Positions 54,434 to 63,664 of a DNA stretch of 64,000 nucleotides are shown piece by piece. The notes under the pieces were generated by a model that was given only the letters and a program-made list of their open reading frames with translations, was not told the DNA's origin and did not search any database. The number at the start of each line of letters is the position of its first letter. The first letter of the stretch is position 1. The stretch is from Anaerolineales bacterium (GTDB lineage: Bacteria > Chloroflexota > Anaerolineae > 4572-78 > J111), in NCBI GenBank assembly GCA_020634935.1, contig JACKAT010000018.1:34822-98821 (forward strand), in the 5' to 3' direction. The position numbers were made by a program, and so were the translations under genes.

Positions 54434-55537
54434 ATGAAACTAATCCTTGTATGGACCAGTCTAATCATGGCCCTATCCCTAACCGCTTGCGGCGGAGCCC
54501 CCCCCACCCCTGAGCCGCTGCCGCCGACCGAAGCGGTCGCCAGCGTCCTGACCGAACCCGACCAAGCCACTCAAGAGGCCGAGCAAGTTGCTGCTCCTAC
54601 CCCAACCGATGAGTCAATTCAACCGGCTGAACCAACTGCAACCAATACACCTGTCTCAACGCCAACACTCGAACCAACGGCAACGCCTGTGCCGGCCACA
54701 CCTACCCCGTCCCCTATTCCTGACCCAATGATCAAAGTCGATGAGGCGCTTGGCAATCAGGTTAATGTGCGCAGCGGTCCGGGGACCGTCTACCCGGTTG
54801 TGACTCAATTTGCACCCGGCCAGGAAGCAATGGTCTTGGGTCGCAATGAGGATGGCAGTTGGTGGCAGATCAGCCTGCCGGAGGCGGCTACCGGCTGGAT
54901 TTTTGGCGAGCTAGTCACATTTATCGGCGATGACGGCAGTATCGCTGTGGCCGAAGCGCCGCCGCCACCCCCAACAGCGACGCCCGCCCCCGAAGCGGTA
55001 GCCGAGGCGAATCCAGAAGAAGCTCCGGCCGGAACCGAGGGCGCCGAGGAAGTCAATGACAATGAGAGTCTGTCACCGGAGCAATTGGAGGATCAACTTC
55101 GCTGCGGGAAGGATTTCTGCGTGACGTATCAGGACATGTTACCGATTTGGGAAAACGGCGGCTGTGTGGGCAATCACAGTATTTATATCACCGTGCTGCA
55201 AGGACCGCCGCCGGGCGTGCCAATGGATGGTGTTGTTATCGGTGATACCTACAATAATGTTGAGGTCGCCTCCGGCAGTCATGGGCCGGGCCACACCGAA
55301 ATTACGCTGTGGAACAACAGTATGACCCTTTACGCCAAGCGTCACATCGACGGGACGCCGTATACCAGTGAAGAAAGCTTCAACTTCACCGCCGCTGATG
55401 AGTTGATTCCGGCTGAAGTATTAGCTGCCAAGGGTTACTGTGACGGCAGTGTCGAAACATGCCGCTGGGCGCAGAACCATAACCAGGTTTGCCGGGGGCA
55501 TTACTCGTGGCGGGTGACGTTCCACAAGTTTGATTAG
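54434..55537 (+). CDS. SH3b-domain lipoprotein
   Basis: A 367-residue protein starting at ATG 54434 (GAGGAG upstream). The signal ends in lipobox LSLTACGG. A Pro/Thr-rich linker leads to a bacterial SH3 domain (about 100-160: NQVNVRSGPGTVYPVVTQF ... GSWWQISLPEAATGWIFGEL). A second linker leads to an unrecognised Cys-rich C-terminal domain (C at CGKDFCVTYQ, GGCVGN, GYCDG, ETCRW, QVCRG) of about 140 residues. The SH3b part likely binds the cell wall or a peptide. The function of the C-terminal domain is unknown. Confidence 0.8.
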   Translation: MKLILVWTSLIMALSLTACGGAPPTPEPLPPTEAVASVLTEPDQATQEAEQVAAPTPTDESIQPAEPTATNTPVSTPTLEPTATPVPATPTPSPIPDPMIKVDEALGNQVNVRSGPGTVYPVVTQFAPGQEAMVLGRNEDGSWWQISLPEAATGWIFGELVTFIGDDGSIAVAEAPPPPPTATPAPEAVAEANPEEAPAGTEGAEEVNDNESLSPEQLEDQLRCGKDFCVTYQDMLPIWENGGCVGNHSIYITVLQGPPPGVPMDGVVIGDTYNNVEVASGSHGPGHTEITLWNNSMTLYAKRHIDGTPYTSEESFNFTAADELIPAEVLAAKGYCDGSVETCRWAQNHNQVCRGHYSWRVTFHKFD

Positions 55538-55559
55538 AGTTTTTGGAGTTTATAGAGTT

Positions 55560-55636
55560 GGTGGAGTTAATGGAGTTGGTGGAGTTGATGTGACACATCA
55601 ACTCCACCAACTCACCAACTCTACGAACTCCACGAA
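55560..55636. repeat. GAGTTGGTGGAGTT inverted/tandem repeat
   Basis: Tandem GAGTT-containing 9-bp units run into their inverse (GTGGAGTTGATGTG / CACATCAACTCCAC), forming a hairpin between two converging genes. It may end both transcripts. Related GAGTT-type 9-bp units occur at 48787-48832. Confidence 0.55.
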
Positions 55637-55638
55637 CT

Positions 55639-57120
55639 TTATGTGGTTAATTGGGTCCTAAATCGCTCATATTGGGCGGAGTTTTCTTGCTCGACGCGCT
55701 GCAATAAGGTTTCGAAGGCTAAATTTCGCTCACAGTACTCGATCAGCCGTTGAATTTTGGCGGTCCGGCTCATGCCCTGACTGAAGCTGTCGCGAACATC
55801 GCGGTAGTAATCGAAACAGAAAATGTCAAAGGTTTCGTCATCGAACACGGCGGTCAATAATCGACGAATAGCCGGAACGTTATAGTTGACGGCTGGTATG
55901 ACGGGGCCGGGTGAGGGGACTATCGGAGTAGGTGTGGGCGTCGCAGACGGGGCCGAACCAGGCGACGGGGCCGGTTTCTTGGCCTGCATTTCCGCGACTT
56001 TTTGAACCGCTTCGGCAATATAAAGAAAAGCTTCATCTTGATCCGGCCAGGTGGTAACCGGTTTAGCATTTTTGGGCAGCGCTTGCAGCTTGCTAAACGG
56101 GGCATTTTGCCAGCGGGTTGGCCGCAGAATGACCGGGATGACAATAGACTCTTTAGCGTCGTGACGGGCCAGCGCGCGCTTCATCTCGACATCGTAGCAA
56201 TAGTCTGAGGCGATAAAATCAGGGCTAACTAACAATAGAATTATGTCGGCCTTATTGAGATTATCATCGATCGCGTCGGCCCACTCGCTGCCGGCGGTAA
56301 TATCGCGATCGTACCAGTCAGAGATAACGCCTTGCCGCCGCATAATCGAGAGATGCTTGGCTAATTCATCCCGCAAGGCTTCATCTTCATGCGCATAAGA
56401 GAAAAATAGGCTTATAGGTCTAGACATCATAGTTCCTTTTTGAGAGGGATTGGTTTGGCCGACATTGGCCTCTGGTTTGGGCTGAGTGGTTGGCTGAGCC
56501 GATACGGCAGTAGGCTCCGATGCGAGCAGATTCTCCGGCATCTCCGGCCAGAGTTTGGGCAGCGCTTCAACGGAAATAGCCAGACCCCGTTCCCCTTGCC
56601 CCTGCCGATGGCTGACCACACCTAGCACGGTACCACTGGCCTGATCGAGCACCGGTGACCCGCTGTAGCCGGGTTGAAGTTGGTAATCATCTTCAATCTT
56701 CAAATCCCAAGCCCGGACTCGATCCGCTTGACCGCGTATAGCCAAAGCAACCGTCTGTCCTAAGACCCCTTGCAGGGGGCGCACCAGAAAATGGCTGCCG
56801 AACTTTTGAAAGCCGGCGGTCAGGAAGCGGCTGTCTTTATCGCCCGTCGGCTGCAAAGGCAACGGAAGTTTATCAACACGGCTTGGCACCCGCAGTACCG
56901 CTAAATCCAGTTCTGCGGCTGAACCGTAAGCCATAACTACCGCCGGAGCGCCTTCTACATCGATGGCGCTCTCTCCACCCACATCATCGACCACGTGGGC
57001 GCAGGTGAGTAGATAAGCCATCTCCTCATCTTGATAAATGACAAAGCCGGTGCCAAAGCGACTATTGCCGGGGTCGGCCCCGGTGATTAAGACCACCGAG
57101 TTTTGTAAATCAACGGCCAC
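55639..57120 (-). CDS. Trypsin-TIR-EAD1 conflict-system protein
   Basis: A 493-residue protein. Residues 1-195 are a trypsin-like protease with triad H42 (TCAHVV), D72 (LDLAVL) and S153 (GYSGSP). Residues 237-375 are a TIR domain (LFFSYAHEDEALRDELAKHL; E312 in YDVEMKRA is the probable NADase Glu). A Pro-rich linker precedes an EAD1 death-like domain (about 418-490: IRRLLTAVFDDETFDIFCFD, SQGMSRTAKIQRLIEYCER). The EAD1 is clearly related to the N-terminal domain of the DGR protein at 29425-32502, so the two may interact by EAD-EAD contact. It lies 4 bp downstream of a Trypco1-like gene. Immune or cell-death function is inferred. Confidence 0.88.
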   Translation of the reverse strand: MAVDLQNSVVLITGADPGNSRFGTGFVIYQDEEMAYLLTCAHVVDDVGGESAIDVEGAPAVVMAYGSAAELDLAVLRVPSRVDKLPLPLQPTGDKDSRFLTAGFQKFGSHFLVRPLQGVLGQTVALAIRGQADRVRAWDLKIEDDYQLQPGYSGSPVLDQASGTVLGVVSHRQGQGERGLAISVEALPKLWPEMPENLLASEPTAVSAQPTTQPKPEANVGQTNPSQKGTMMSRPISLFFSYAHEDEALRDELAKHLSIMRRQGVISDWYDRDITAGSEWADAIDDNLNKADIILLLVSPDFIASDYCYDVEMKRALARHDAKESIVIPVILRPTRWQNAPFSKLQALPKNAKPVTTWPDQDEAFLYIAEAVQKVAEMQAKKPAPSPGSAPSATPTPTPIVPSPGPVIPAVNYNVPAIRRLLTAVFDDETFDIFCFDYYRDVRDSFSQGMSRTAKIQRLIEYCERNLAFETLLQRVEQENSAQYERFRTQLTT

Positions 57121-57124
57121 TTAA

Positions 57125-57436
57125 CTACTCCTTGGGTTTCAGCGACAACTTTACCTTCAGGTTTGCTCCCGCTGAAGATTTAGTCACGTAGAGATTACCT
57201 TCTCCTTCAAAGCTCAAACCCAGTTCAATCTCCGCCCGCTCAATATCCATATCCTGGCTCAACTCCTGCCAGGCAGCGGTAATCGGGCGAATCGTTCTGA
57301 CGAGCAAAGGCTGAATCTTATCGAAGGTAGCGCCCACCTTGTCGGCAAATCCGCCGGAGATGGGTTGAACCTCGTTGCCGGGAACTTCGACTTCCACCAG
57401 GGTGCCATCTTCAAGTTCGATGAGTTTGGTTGCCAT
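57125..57436 (-). CDS. Trypsin-co-occurring domain (Trypco1-like) protein
   Basis: A 103-residue protein beginning with a short beta segment (KLIELEDGTLVEVEVP) and ending in a sheet-rich part (IELGLSFEGEGNLYVTKSSA, NLKVKLSL). This matches the Trypco1 (CU044_2847-like) group that accompanies trypsin-like proteases in bacterial conflict systems. It lies 4 bp upstream of the trypsin-TIR-EAD1 gene in the same direction, so the two are cotranscribed. It probably partners or regulates the protease. Confidence 0.75.
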   Translation of the reverse strand: MATKLIELEDGTLVEVEVPGNEVQPISGGFADKVGATFDKIQPLLVRTIRPITAAWQELSQDMDIERAEIELGLSFEGEGNLYVTKSSAGANLKVKLSLKPKE

Positions 57437-57712
57437 TACGGACTCCTTTCGATAGGAAACAAAACATAATCGTGTCTAAAGTTAAGGGTATCCAATAACT
57501 TAGTTAATGTCAACTCTTTGTTTTTTTGTCAACACTAAACGAGCACCCTACCTTATCGAAATCTCTTTACCTGTTTCTATTGTCCTGATTTTCGGAAATT
57601 CACATTAACATAACCATTTTGTAAAAATGTAGGGGATGGCTACAATTATGGTTGTTGGGTTGTTGGCTAATTGGTTAGGCGATTGGTTGCCTGGTTTCGA
57701 GGGAGAACCATT

Positions 57713-59578
57713 ATGCTGAGCAGGTGGAGGCGCTATTCATTTTCTCTTAAGACCATCAGAATTAACCGGAAGTTACGTGCGCTTGTTTTATTGGTGTATA
57801 TCGCCCTGTTTCCTCGCCTGGTTTACAGTCAAGACTTACCCGTTTCGGTTAGTGTCAATGGATCAGAATTTTCAACCGATGATGTGGTTATTCTGACTGT
57901 CACGGCTATAAACGATTCCCCCCGACAACCTCGGCCCATATTGCCCCCTCTCGATGGGTTGTCAGTCATCGACCTAAATATTGCTACGAATGTGAGTCTG
58001 GTGCGCGGTGAAATTCAGACTGAGGTCGTCTACACTTACCAATTACAGCCGCGCCGCACCGGTACACTAACTATCCCCCCTATTCCCGTGAAGTTTAACG
58101 ATGAGGATGTGGTTGAAACCACCCCTATTTCGTTTGAGGTGACTCAGGGGGCGCCGCCGGCGCCTTCCCCTAATCATGCTGTTTTGCCCGGCTTAGTCGT
58201 ACCACCGGCTGATTTGGTTGACCAAGATTTTTACGTTGAAGCAGTGGTCGATCAGGCCTCGCCGTATTTGGGCCAGCAGTTAATCTACACTTTTCGACTT
58301 TACCAGGCGATCCGGCTTTACCGGCAGCCACAGCTCGAAATGCCTATTTTTAGCAGCTTCGAGACTCTGGGGATGCCGGTCCAGGAGTATAATCTCGACG
58401 TTGGCGACCGGACTTATCTGGTCAGTGAAATCCGAACGGCGCTCTTCCCAAAATCGACAGGAATCATTAACATCGGCACGGCTCAGTTAATCTTTCCCGG
58501 CAGTTTCTTTGAAGAGGCGGCCGAACTTTATACCCAGCCGATCCAGCTCAATGTCAAACCTCTCCCTGACGATGCTCCGCCGGAGTTCACCGGAGCGGTC
58601 GGTCAGTTTGATATGGAGGCCTGGTTTAGCCCGCAGGTGGCCGTTATCAACCAACCCTCGACCCTTTCGGTCGCGATTTCGGGTGTCGGCAATGTCAACA
58701 CGCTTCCTGACCCCATTTGGCCCTCGCTTCGCCAATGGCGAACGTATGACTCGTTAAAAAGCCAGAGTATGGACCTGAAAAACGGGCAATTGCAGGGAAC
58801 CCGAGTTTATGAACGCCTTGTAGTATGGGACAAAATTGGTGATTTCACGATTCCCCCGGCCAAATTGGTCTATTTCGATCCGGCAGCCGAAGAATATCGG
58901 ACTATCAGCACCAAATCGCTCAAGATGCGGGTCATCGCCCCACCCACACCCGATGCGGCATCGGCGACAGCGACAGCCGTGGCGGCTATTCCCATTCCAG
59001 CCACCACACCGAATAATCGAGCCGGCAGCATCAATCCCCTAATTAATCCGGCCGCCCCATCTTTCAATTCGGACTTTTCCGATTCACTCAATTCAAATTG
59101 GCGAGCCATGCTGCCGATGGGGGTTGTTTTGCTGTGGACCATCTGTACCGGGATTCCGGCGGCGGTTGTGGTGGGAGCCGGCGGGCTATGGCTGTGGCAG
59201 AAACGGCAAGAGAAAAGTAAAATCGCAGCGGAGGCCGTTAAGCAGCCCAAAGAAATGATACATCCTGCCATCGCTCAGGCTATGACCGGCAGCGATGACA
59301 ACTATCAGGTCGCTAGCCGGGCCTTAACTGGCTATCTGGGACGGATGCTGGGCGCCTCGGTGAAAGGATTAACTCGCACCGAGTTAGCCGACCGACTGCA
59401 AACCCACGGTCTGTCGATCTTACAGGCTCACAAGATCAATGACTATCTGGCCCAAAGTGAAATGGGCCGGTACGGTCCCCAAACGAATGATGCCGGCTGG
59501 GAACTGCTAGCCAAAGTGGACAAACTGCTGTTTGAACTGGACAAGCAGGCTGAGACGAAAGCGAGGGCCAAGAAATAA
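57713..59578 (+). CDS. BatD-like (oxygen tolerance) membrane protein
   Basis: A 621-residue protein starting at ATG 57713 (GAGGGAG upstream). An N-terminal helix or signal (ALVLLVYIALFPRLVYSQ) is followed by Ig-like BatD domains (VSVNGSEFSTDDVVILTVTA; YQLQPRRTGTLTIPPIPV) and a C-terminal membrane helix near residue 475 (MGVVLLWTICTGIPAAVVVG), then a cytoplasmic helical tail. BatD proteins are usually encoded with MoxR and VWA proteins; none is visible here. The role is not established. Confidence 0.8.
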   Translation: MLSRWRRYSFSLKTIRINRKLRALVLLVYIALFPRLVYSQDLPVSVSVNGSEFSTDDVVILTVTAINDSPRQPRPILPPLDGLSVIDLNIATNVSLVRGEIQTEVVYTYQLQPRRTGTLTIPPIPVKFNDEDVVETTPISFEVTQGAPPAPSPNHAVLPGLVVPPADLVDQDFYVEAVVDQASPYLGQQLIYTFRLYQAIRLYRQPQLEMPIFSSFETLGMPVQEYNLDVGDRTYLVSEIRTALFPKSTGIINIGTAQLIFPGSFFEEAAELYTQPIQLNVKPLPDDAPPEFTGAVGQFDMEAWFSPQVAVINQPSTLSVAISGVGNVNTLPDPIWPSLRQWRTYDSLKSQSMDLKNGQLQGTRVYERLVVWDKIGDFTIPPAKLVYFDPAAEEYRTISTKSLKMRVIAPPTPDAASATATAVAAIPIPATTPNNRAGSINPLINPAAPSFNSDFSDSLNSNWRAMLPMGVVLLWTICTGIPAAVVVGAGGLWLWQKRQEKSKIAAEAVKQPKEMIHPAIAQAMTGSDDNYQVASRALTGYLGRMLGASVKGLTRTELADRLQTHGLSILQAHKINDYLAQSEMGRYGPQTNDAGWELLAKVDKLLFELDKQAETKARAKK

Positions 59579-59668
59579 CAGCCATCACGTAAAACAGCAA
59601 ATACCTTGCTCCCCCTTTCCTTCGATGTTATAATCCACGCAATTTGTTAAATCCATCTCAAGCAGCCT

Positions 59669-60655
59669 ATGCCAACACCATTGCCATTGGCGTCGGTTGT
59701 CATCGTATCTTATAATGGGAAAAAGTATTTGATACGCTGCTTGCCGACCCTCTTTAGCCAGGATTATCCCCATTTTGAGGTTATCGTCATCGATAACGGC
59801 TCAACCGATGGTTTAGCCGACTGGCTTCGAGCCGACTATCCTCAGGTAACGCTTATTCCCAACGGTGAAAATTTAGGCTACTGCACCGCCACCAACCAGG
59901 GCATCGCCGCCAGCCGGGGCGAATACATCATTGTGCTCGATGACGATACCGTTTTGGAACCCGGGTTCCTAAGCGCGATGGTCGCCGCGGCCCAATCGGC
60001 GGATGACATCGGCATGGTGGCCAGCCAAATCGTGCTTGATCACGCGCCGGGGTTGATCGACTCGGCCGGCATCGAGGTGGATTGGGCCGGGTTGGCCTGG
60101 AATCGGCACATCGGGCAGCCGGCCGCTAACGAACCAGCCGAACCGGTCGAAGTTTTTGGTCCGGCCGGCGCGGGGGGCCTATATGCCCGCCGAATGCTCG
60201 ACCAAATCGGCTGGCTGGACGAGGATTACTTCATCTATTACGACGATTCAGATATCGCCTGGCGCGGACAGCGAGCCGGCTGGCGCTGTCTCTACGCGCC
60301 ACAGGCCAAAGTTCGACACGTTCATTCGGCGACCAGTGGTAAGTGGTCGCCGTTCAAAACCTATCTGCTGGGCCGTAATAAGTTGTGGACGATGATCAAA
60401 AACTATCCACTCAACAGCTTTTTGTTATACTTGCCGGTCATTTTAGCTTATGAAATCGCCGCCATTTTTTATAGTATTTTTATTCTAAGGAGTACCGCCG
60501 CGCTGCGAGGTCGATTAGCGGCGCTGAAACGAATTAATCTGCCCTTGGCTAAACGTCGTCAATTTAACCAATCGGTGCCTACTCGACCGGTTAAACTGGC
60601 CTCGATCCGCACACCCAAGCTGGCCTGGAAGCTACATCGGACTATTCCGCACTAA
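59669..60655 (+). CDS. Glycosyltransferase family 2
   Basis: A 328-residue GT-A enzyme of the rhamnosyltransferase-like GT2 group. Motifs: VVIVSYNGKKYLIRCLPTLF, VIDNGSTDG, VLDDDTVLEPGFL (DxD-like) and GWLDEDYFIYYDDSDIAWRG (catalytic acidic pair). A C-terminal hydrophobic segment may attach it to the membrane. First of four glycosyltransferase genes in a row, 8 bp from the next. Confidence 0.92.
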   Translation: MPTPLPLASVVIVSYNGKKYLIRCLPTLFSQDYPHFEVIVIDNGSTDGLADWLRADYPQVTLIPNGENLGYCTATNQGIAASRGEYIIVLDDDTVLEPGFLSAMVAAAQSADDIGMVASQIVLDHAPGLIDSAGIEVDWAGLAWNRHIGQPAANEPAEPVEVFGPAGAGGLYARRMLDQIGWLDEDYFIYYDDSDIAWRGQRAGWRCLYAPQAKVRHVHSATSGKWSPFKTYLLGRNKLWTMIKNYPLNSFLLYLPVILAYEIAAIFYSIFILRSTAALRGRLAALKRINLPLAKRRQFNQSVPTRPVKLASIRTPKLAWKLHRTIPH

Positions 60656-60663
60656 GCCAAACG

Positions 60664-61611
60664 ATGAATACTGCTCCCTTACCCACCATAGCCGTTGTCA
60701 TTCTCAACTGGAACGCGGCAGACGACACGCTTAACTGCTTGCGCCTTTTGACCGCGTTCAAGCACATTCGACTACAAATTTGGGTCGTCGATAACCACTC
60801 ATCCGACGGCAGCGCCGGCCGGATTGCCGCCGAATATCCCCACATTAATCTCATCTGTAGTTCGACCAACTTAGGCTATGCCGCCGGCAATAATCGAGCA
60901 CTGGTCGAAATTCTGGAACAGGCCATCGACCTAATCTTACTTCTCAACAATGACGCTACTATTGATGAAACCAACTTACTGCGCCTTGTTGAAGCGATGC
61001 ACAAGTATCCAGAAATCGGAATCGTCGGGCCAATGATGCTCGACGCCGACCAGCCGCAGCGATTGCTCAACGCCGGCGGGCAGAATCCGGTGCTGCATTT
61101 GTCTTCTCACCTCTCATACCAAGCCAAACACACGCCCCTACAATTAGTCGATTACATTCCCGGCACTGTTATGCTGGCTCGACGCCAGGTTTTCCTGAAA
61201 ACCGGTCTCTTAGATGACGCCTATTTCTTCAGCGCCGAAATTCCCGATTTTTGCCATCGAGCCCGACGCCACGGGTTTTTAAGCGCGGTCGTGACCCAAG
61301 CAAAAGCTGTTCACGCAGTAGAGCGATCATCGACCTTTAGAGAATCGCTCTATGTTTACTACATCATCCGCAATCGATTTCGCTTCATTCGTAAATTCTA
61401 CCCGCGCCTCAGAGGTCTGTTAATCGGCTTCTGGATGACTTACAGTCTGGCGCTGGCGGCAAAATTACAAATCGACGGCCAACCACACACGGCTAAAGCG
61501 GTTCTGTTAGGGTTGGGCGATGGCCTGCGCGGTCGATTCGGTGGCCAAAACGAGCGCGTGCTGGCTGTATGCAGCGGGCATAGGCCGCCCTCTTTCGATA
61601 GGTTGTCATGA
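60664..61611 (+). CDS. Glycosyltransferase family 2
   Basis: A 315-residue GT2. Motifs: VVILNWNAADDTLNCLRLL, VVDNHSSDGSAG, LLLNNDATIDETNLLRLVEA and GLLDDAYFFSAEIPDFCHRA, where the usual DxD/EDxD is partly altered (AEIPDF). Its stop overlaps the next start (ATGA). Confidence 0.9.
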   Translation: MNTAPLPTIAVVILNWNAADDTLNCLRLLTAFKHIRLQIWVVDNHSSDGSAGRIAAEYPHINLICSSTNLGYAAGNNRALVEILEQAIDLILLLNNDATIDETNLLRLVEAMHKYPEIGIVGPMMLDADQPQRLLNAGGQNPVLHLSSHLSYQAKHTPLQLVDYIPGTVMLARRQVFLKTGLLDDAYFFSAEIPDFCHRARRHGFLSAVVTQAKAVHAVERSSTFRESLYVYYIIRNRFRFIRKFYPRLRGLLIGFWMTYSLALAAKLQIDGQPHTAKAVLLGLGDGLRGRFGGQNERVLAVCSGHRPPSFDRLS

Positions 61612-62621
61612 AGCTGCTGTATCATATGACCAACCTGCCACCTAGGATTCAGGGTACGGAAGCCAGCCTGCAAGAACTCAATATCTTGCGCCAGCATTTT
61701 GGCGGCGAACTCATTCACCTTAACCCGAATGAACAATCGCCGATTTATTTACCCCGGCTGCTGTTTGGCTTTCACCAGCTCAAACGTATCCGCGCCGCCG
61801 AAGCGAGCATCGACGCCCACCATCTCTACAACGCCGATCCGTTTCCATTTCCGATTGCCCGCCGGCTGCGCAAGCCGGTCATCTACTCGATCAGCAGCGG
61901 GGTTCGGCCAAAACGGCCCAACATTCCCTACTTCAATTCTCTGGCAGCCGTCACCGTGTCCGATCAGCGCAGCTTCGATCAAATGACGGCCTGGGGTATA
62001 CGAAATTGTTTTCTGGTGCGTCATGGCATCGACACAGAGCAATTTTCCGTCAACCCGCTGCCGCTCGATGGGACTTTCAAAATGATGGTTGGCTCGGCCC
62101 CGTGGACGATGGGCCAGTTTGTGACGAAGGGCATCGATGCGCTCCTAACGGCCCTACAAAAAGCACCCTGGCTGCATCTGGTTTTTTTATGGCGCGGCGT
62201 TTTGTTTGAAGAGATTGTTGAACGGATTCGACGGATGGGCTTAGAAAAGCGGGTTGAAATCATCAATCAGCGGATTGAGGTTAACACGATTTTGGCGCGT
62301 GTCCACGCCAGCGTCGCTCTGGCGACAGACCCGGCCATTATTAAAGCTTATCCGCACTCGTTGATTGAGTCCTTAGCCGCCGGCAAGCCGATTTTGCTCA
62401 GTCGCTCGATCCCAATGGCCGATTACGTTGAACAGCACGGCTGCGGCCAACTCATCGACAACGTCACCCCTGAAGCCATTCTGGCGGCCATTGAGGGATT
62501 AATTCAAAATTATCAGGGGATCCAACAGGCAGTAGTACAACGAGGAGCAAGCGATTTCTCCCATCAAGCGATGATCGACTCTTTTAAGATGGTATATGAC
62601 GCGGTGCTGAGCCATGACTGA
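61608..62621 (+). CDS. Glycosyltransferase family 4
   Basis: A 337-residue GT-B enzyme with the C-terminal nucleotide-sugar segment KAYPHSLIESLAAGKPILLS (E-x7-E-like) and an N-terminal Rossmann half. It starts 4 bp inside the preceding gene and overlaps the next by 8 bp, so the four genes form one operon, probably for a cell-surface polysaccharide. Confidence 0.9.
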   Translation: MKLLYHMTNLPPRIQGTEASLQELNILRQHFGGELIHLNPNEQSPIYLPRLLFGFHQLKRIRAAEASIDAHHLYNADPFPFPIARRLRKPVIYSISSGVRPKRPNIPYFNSLAAVTVSDQRSFDQMTAWGIRNCFLVRHGIDTEQFSVNPLPLDGTFKMMVGSAPWTMGQFVTKGIDALLTALQKAPWLHLVFLWRGVLFEEIVERIRRMGLEKRVEIINQRIEVNTILARVHASVALATDPAIIKAYPHSLIESLAAGKPILLSRSIPMADYVEQHGCGQLIDNVTPEAILAAIEGLIQNYQGIQQAVVQRGASDFSHQAMIDSFKMVYDAVLSHD

Positions 62622-63597
62622 TTCGCCCAAAGTTGCCGTGATCATTCCCAACTGGAATACTCAGCGCTGGCTGCCCGGCTGCCTCGACGCCCTTAACACT
62701 CAGACCTTTCGTGACTTTCAGATAATTGTGGTCGATAACGGCTCAACCGACGACTCGGTGGCCTTCATTCGGGACAACTACCCCGACGTTCGCGTCATTA
62801 CCCTGCCGGAGAATCGCGGCTTTGCGGTGGCCGTCAACACCGGTATTAAAGCCACACAGTCTGATTACATTGCCCTACTCAATGTCGATACCGTGCCTCG
62901 CCCCGGCTGGCTGGCCAGCCTGGTCGAAACCGCCGATCAGAGTTCGCCGGACATCGGGTTCCTGGCCTCCAAAATGCTCAACCTCGACCAGCCTGACCTG
63001 ATCGATGACGCCGGCGATAGCTTTAGCTGGTACGCTTCATCTTGGAAGCGAGGTAAAGGAGAATCGGCTGCTCACTACAATGAACCGGGGGAAGTTTTCT
63101 CGGCTTGCGCCGGAGCGGCCCTCTATCGCCGCCGTTTTTTTGAAAAAGTTGGGTTATTCGATGAAGATTTCAACAGCTATCTGGAGGATATCGATCTGGG
63201 GCTGCGGGGTCGGTTGTTGGGCTATCGTTGTTGGTATGTGCCAGCAGCCGAAGTGCTGCATCAAGGCCAGGGTGCGGGTATCCCCCGGCCCCGCTATGTG
63301 ACGTTCTCAACCTGCAACCGGCTAACGATTCTAATCAAAAACATTCCGCTGGCGCTGCTGGTTAAACATAGTTACACCCTGCTCTTCGGCCAGTTTTATT
63401 TCTTGCTGGTTTATAAAAAGCCTTACTATTCGGCTAAAGGGTACGCTGCTTTTCTCCGTAAATTGCCTCTCACGATCCAAAAACGTCGAGCAATTTTAGG
63501 CCAAAAAAAAATCTCAAACCAAACCCTAGACCGGCTTCTCACGAATGACCTTAATGAGCCATCGCTAAGAACTATTTTTCTAACGAAGCTCCGCTAG
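62614..63597 (+). CDS. Glycosyltransferase family 2
   Basis: A 327-residue GT2. Motifs: VIIPNWNTQRWLPGCLDAL, VVDNGSTDDSVAF, LNVDTVPRPGWL and GLFDEDFNSYLEDIDLGLRG (catalytic ED-D). Last complete gene of the glycosyltransferase run. Confidence 0.92.
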   Translation: MTDSPKVAVIIPNWNTQRWLPGCLDALNTQTFRDFQIIVVDNGSTDDSVAFIRDNYPDVRVITLPENRGFAVAVNTGIKATQSDYIALLNVDTVPRPGWLASLVETADQSSPDIGFLASKMLNLDQPDLIDDAGDSFSWYASSWKRGKGESAAHYNEPGEVFSACAGAALYRRRFFEKVGLFDEDFNSYLEDIDLGLRGRLLGYRCWYVPAAEVLHQGQGAGIPRPRYVTFSTCNRLTILIKNIPLALLVKHSYTLLFGQFYFLLVYKKPYYSAKGYAAFLRKLPLTIQKRRAILGQKKISNQTLDRLLTNDLNEPSLRTIFLTKLR

Positions 63598-63664
63598 TTG
63601 GCTTCATCCGAGTTACTGATAATCTCAGCAAGTAAGCCAACTGCTTTTTGCTCAATTAAGCGAA

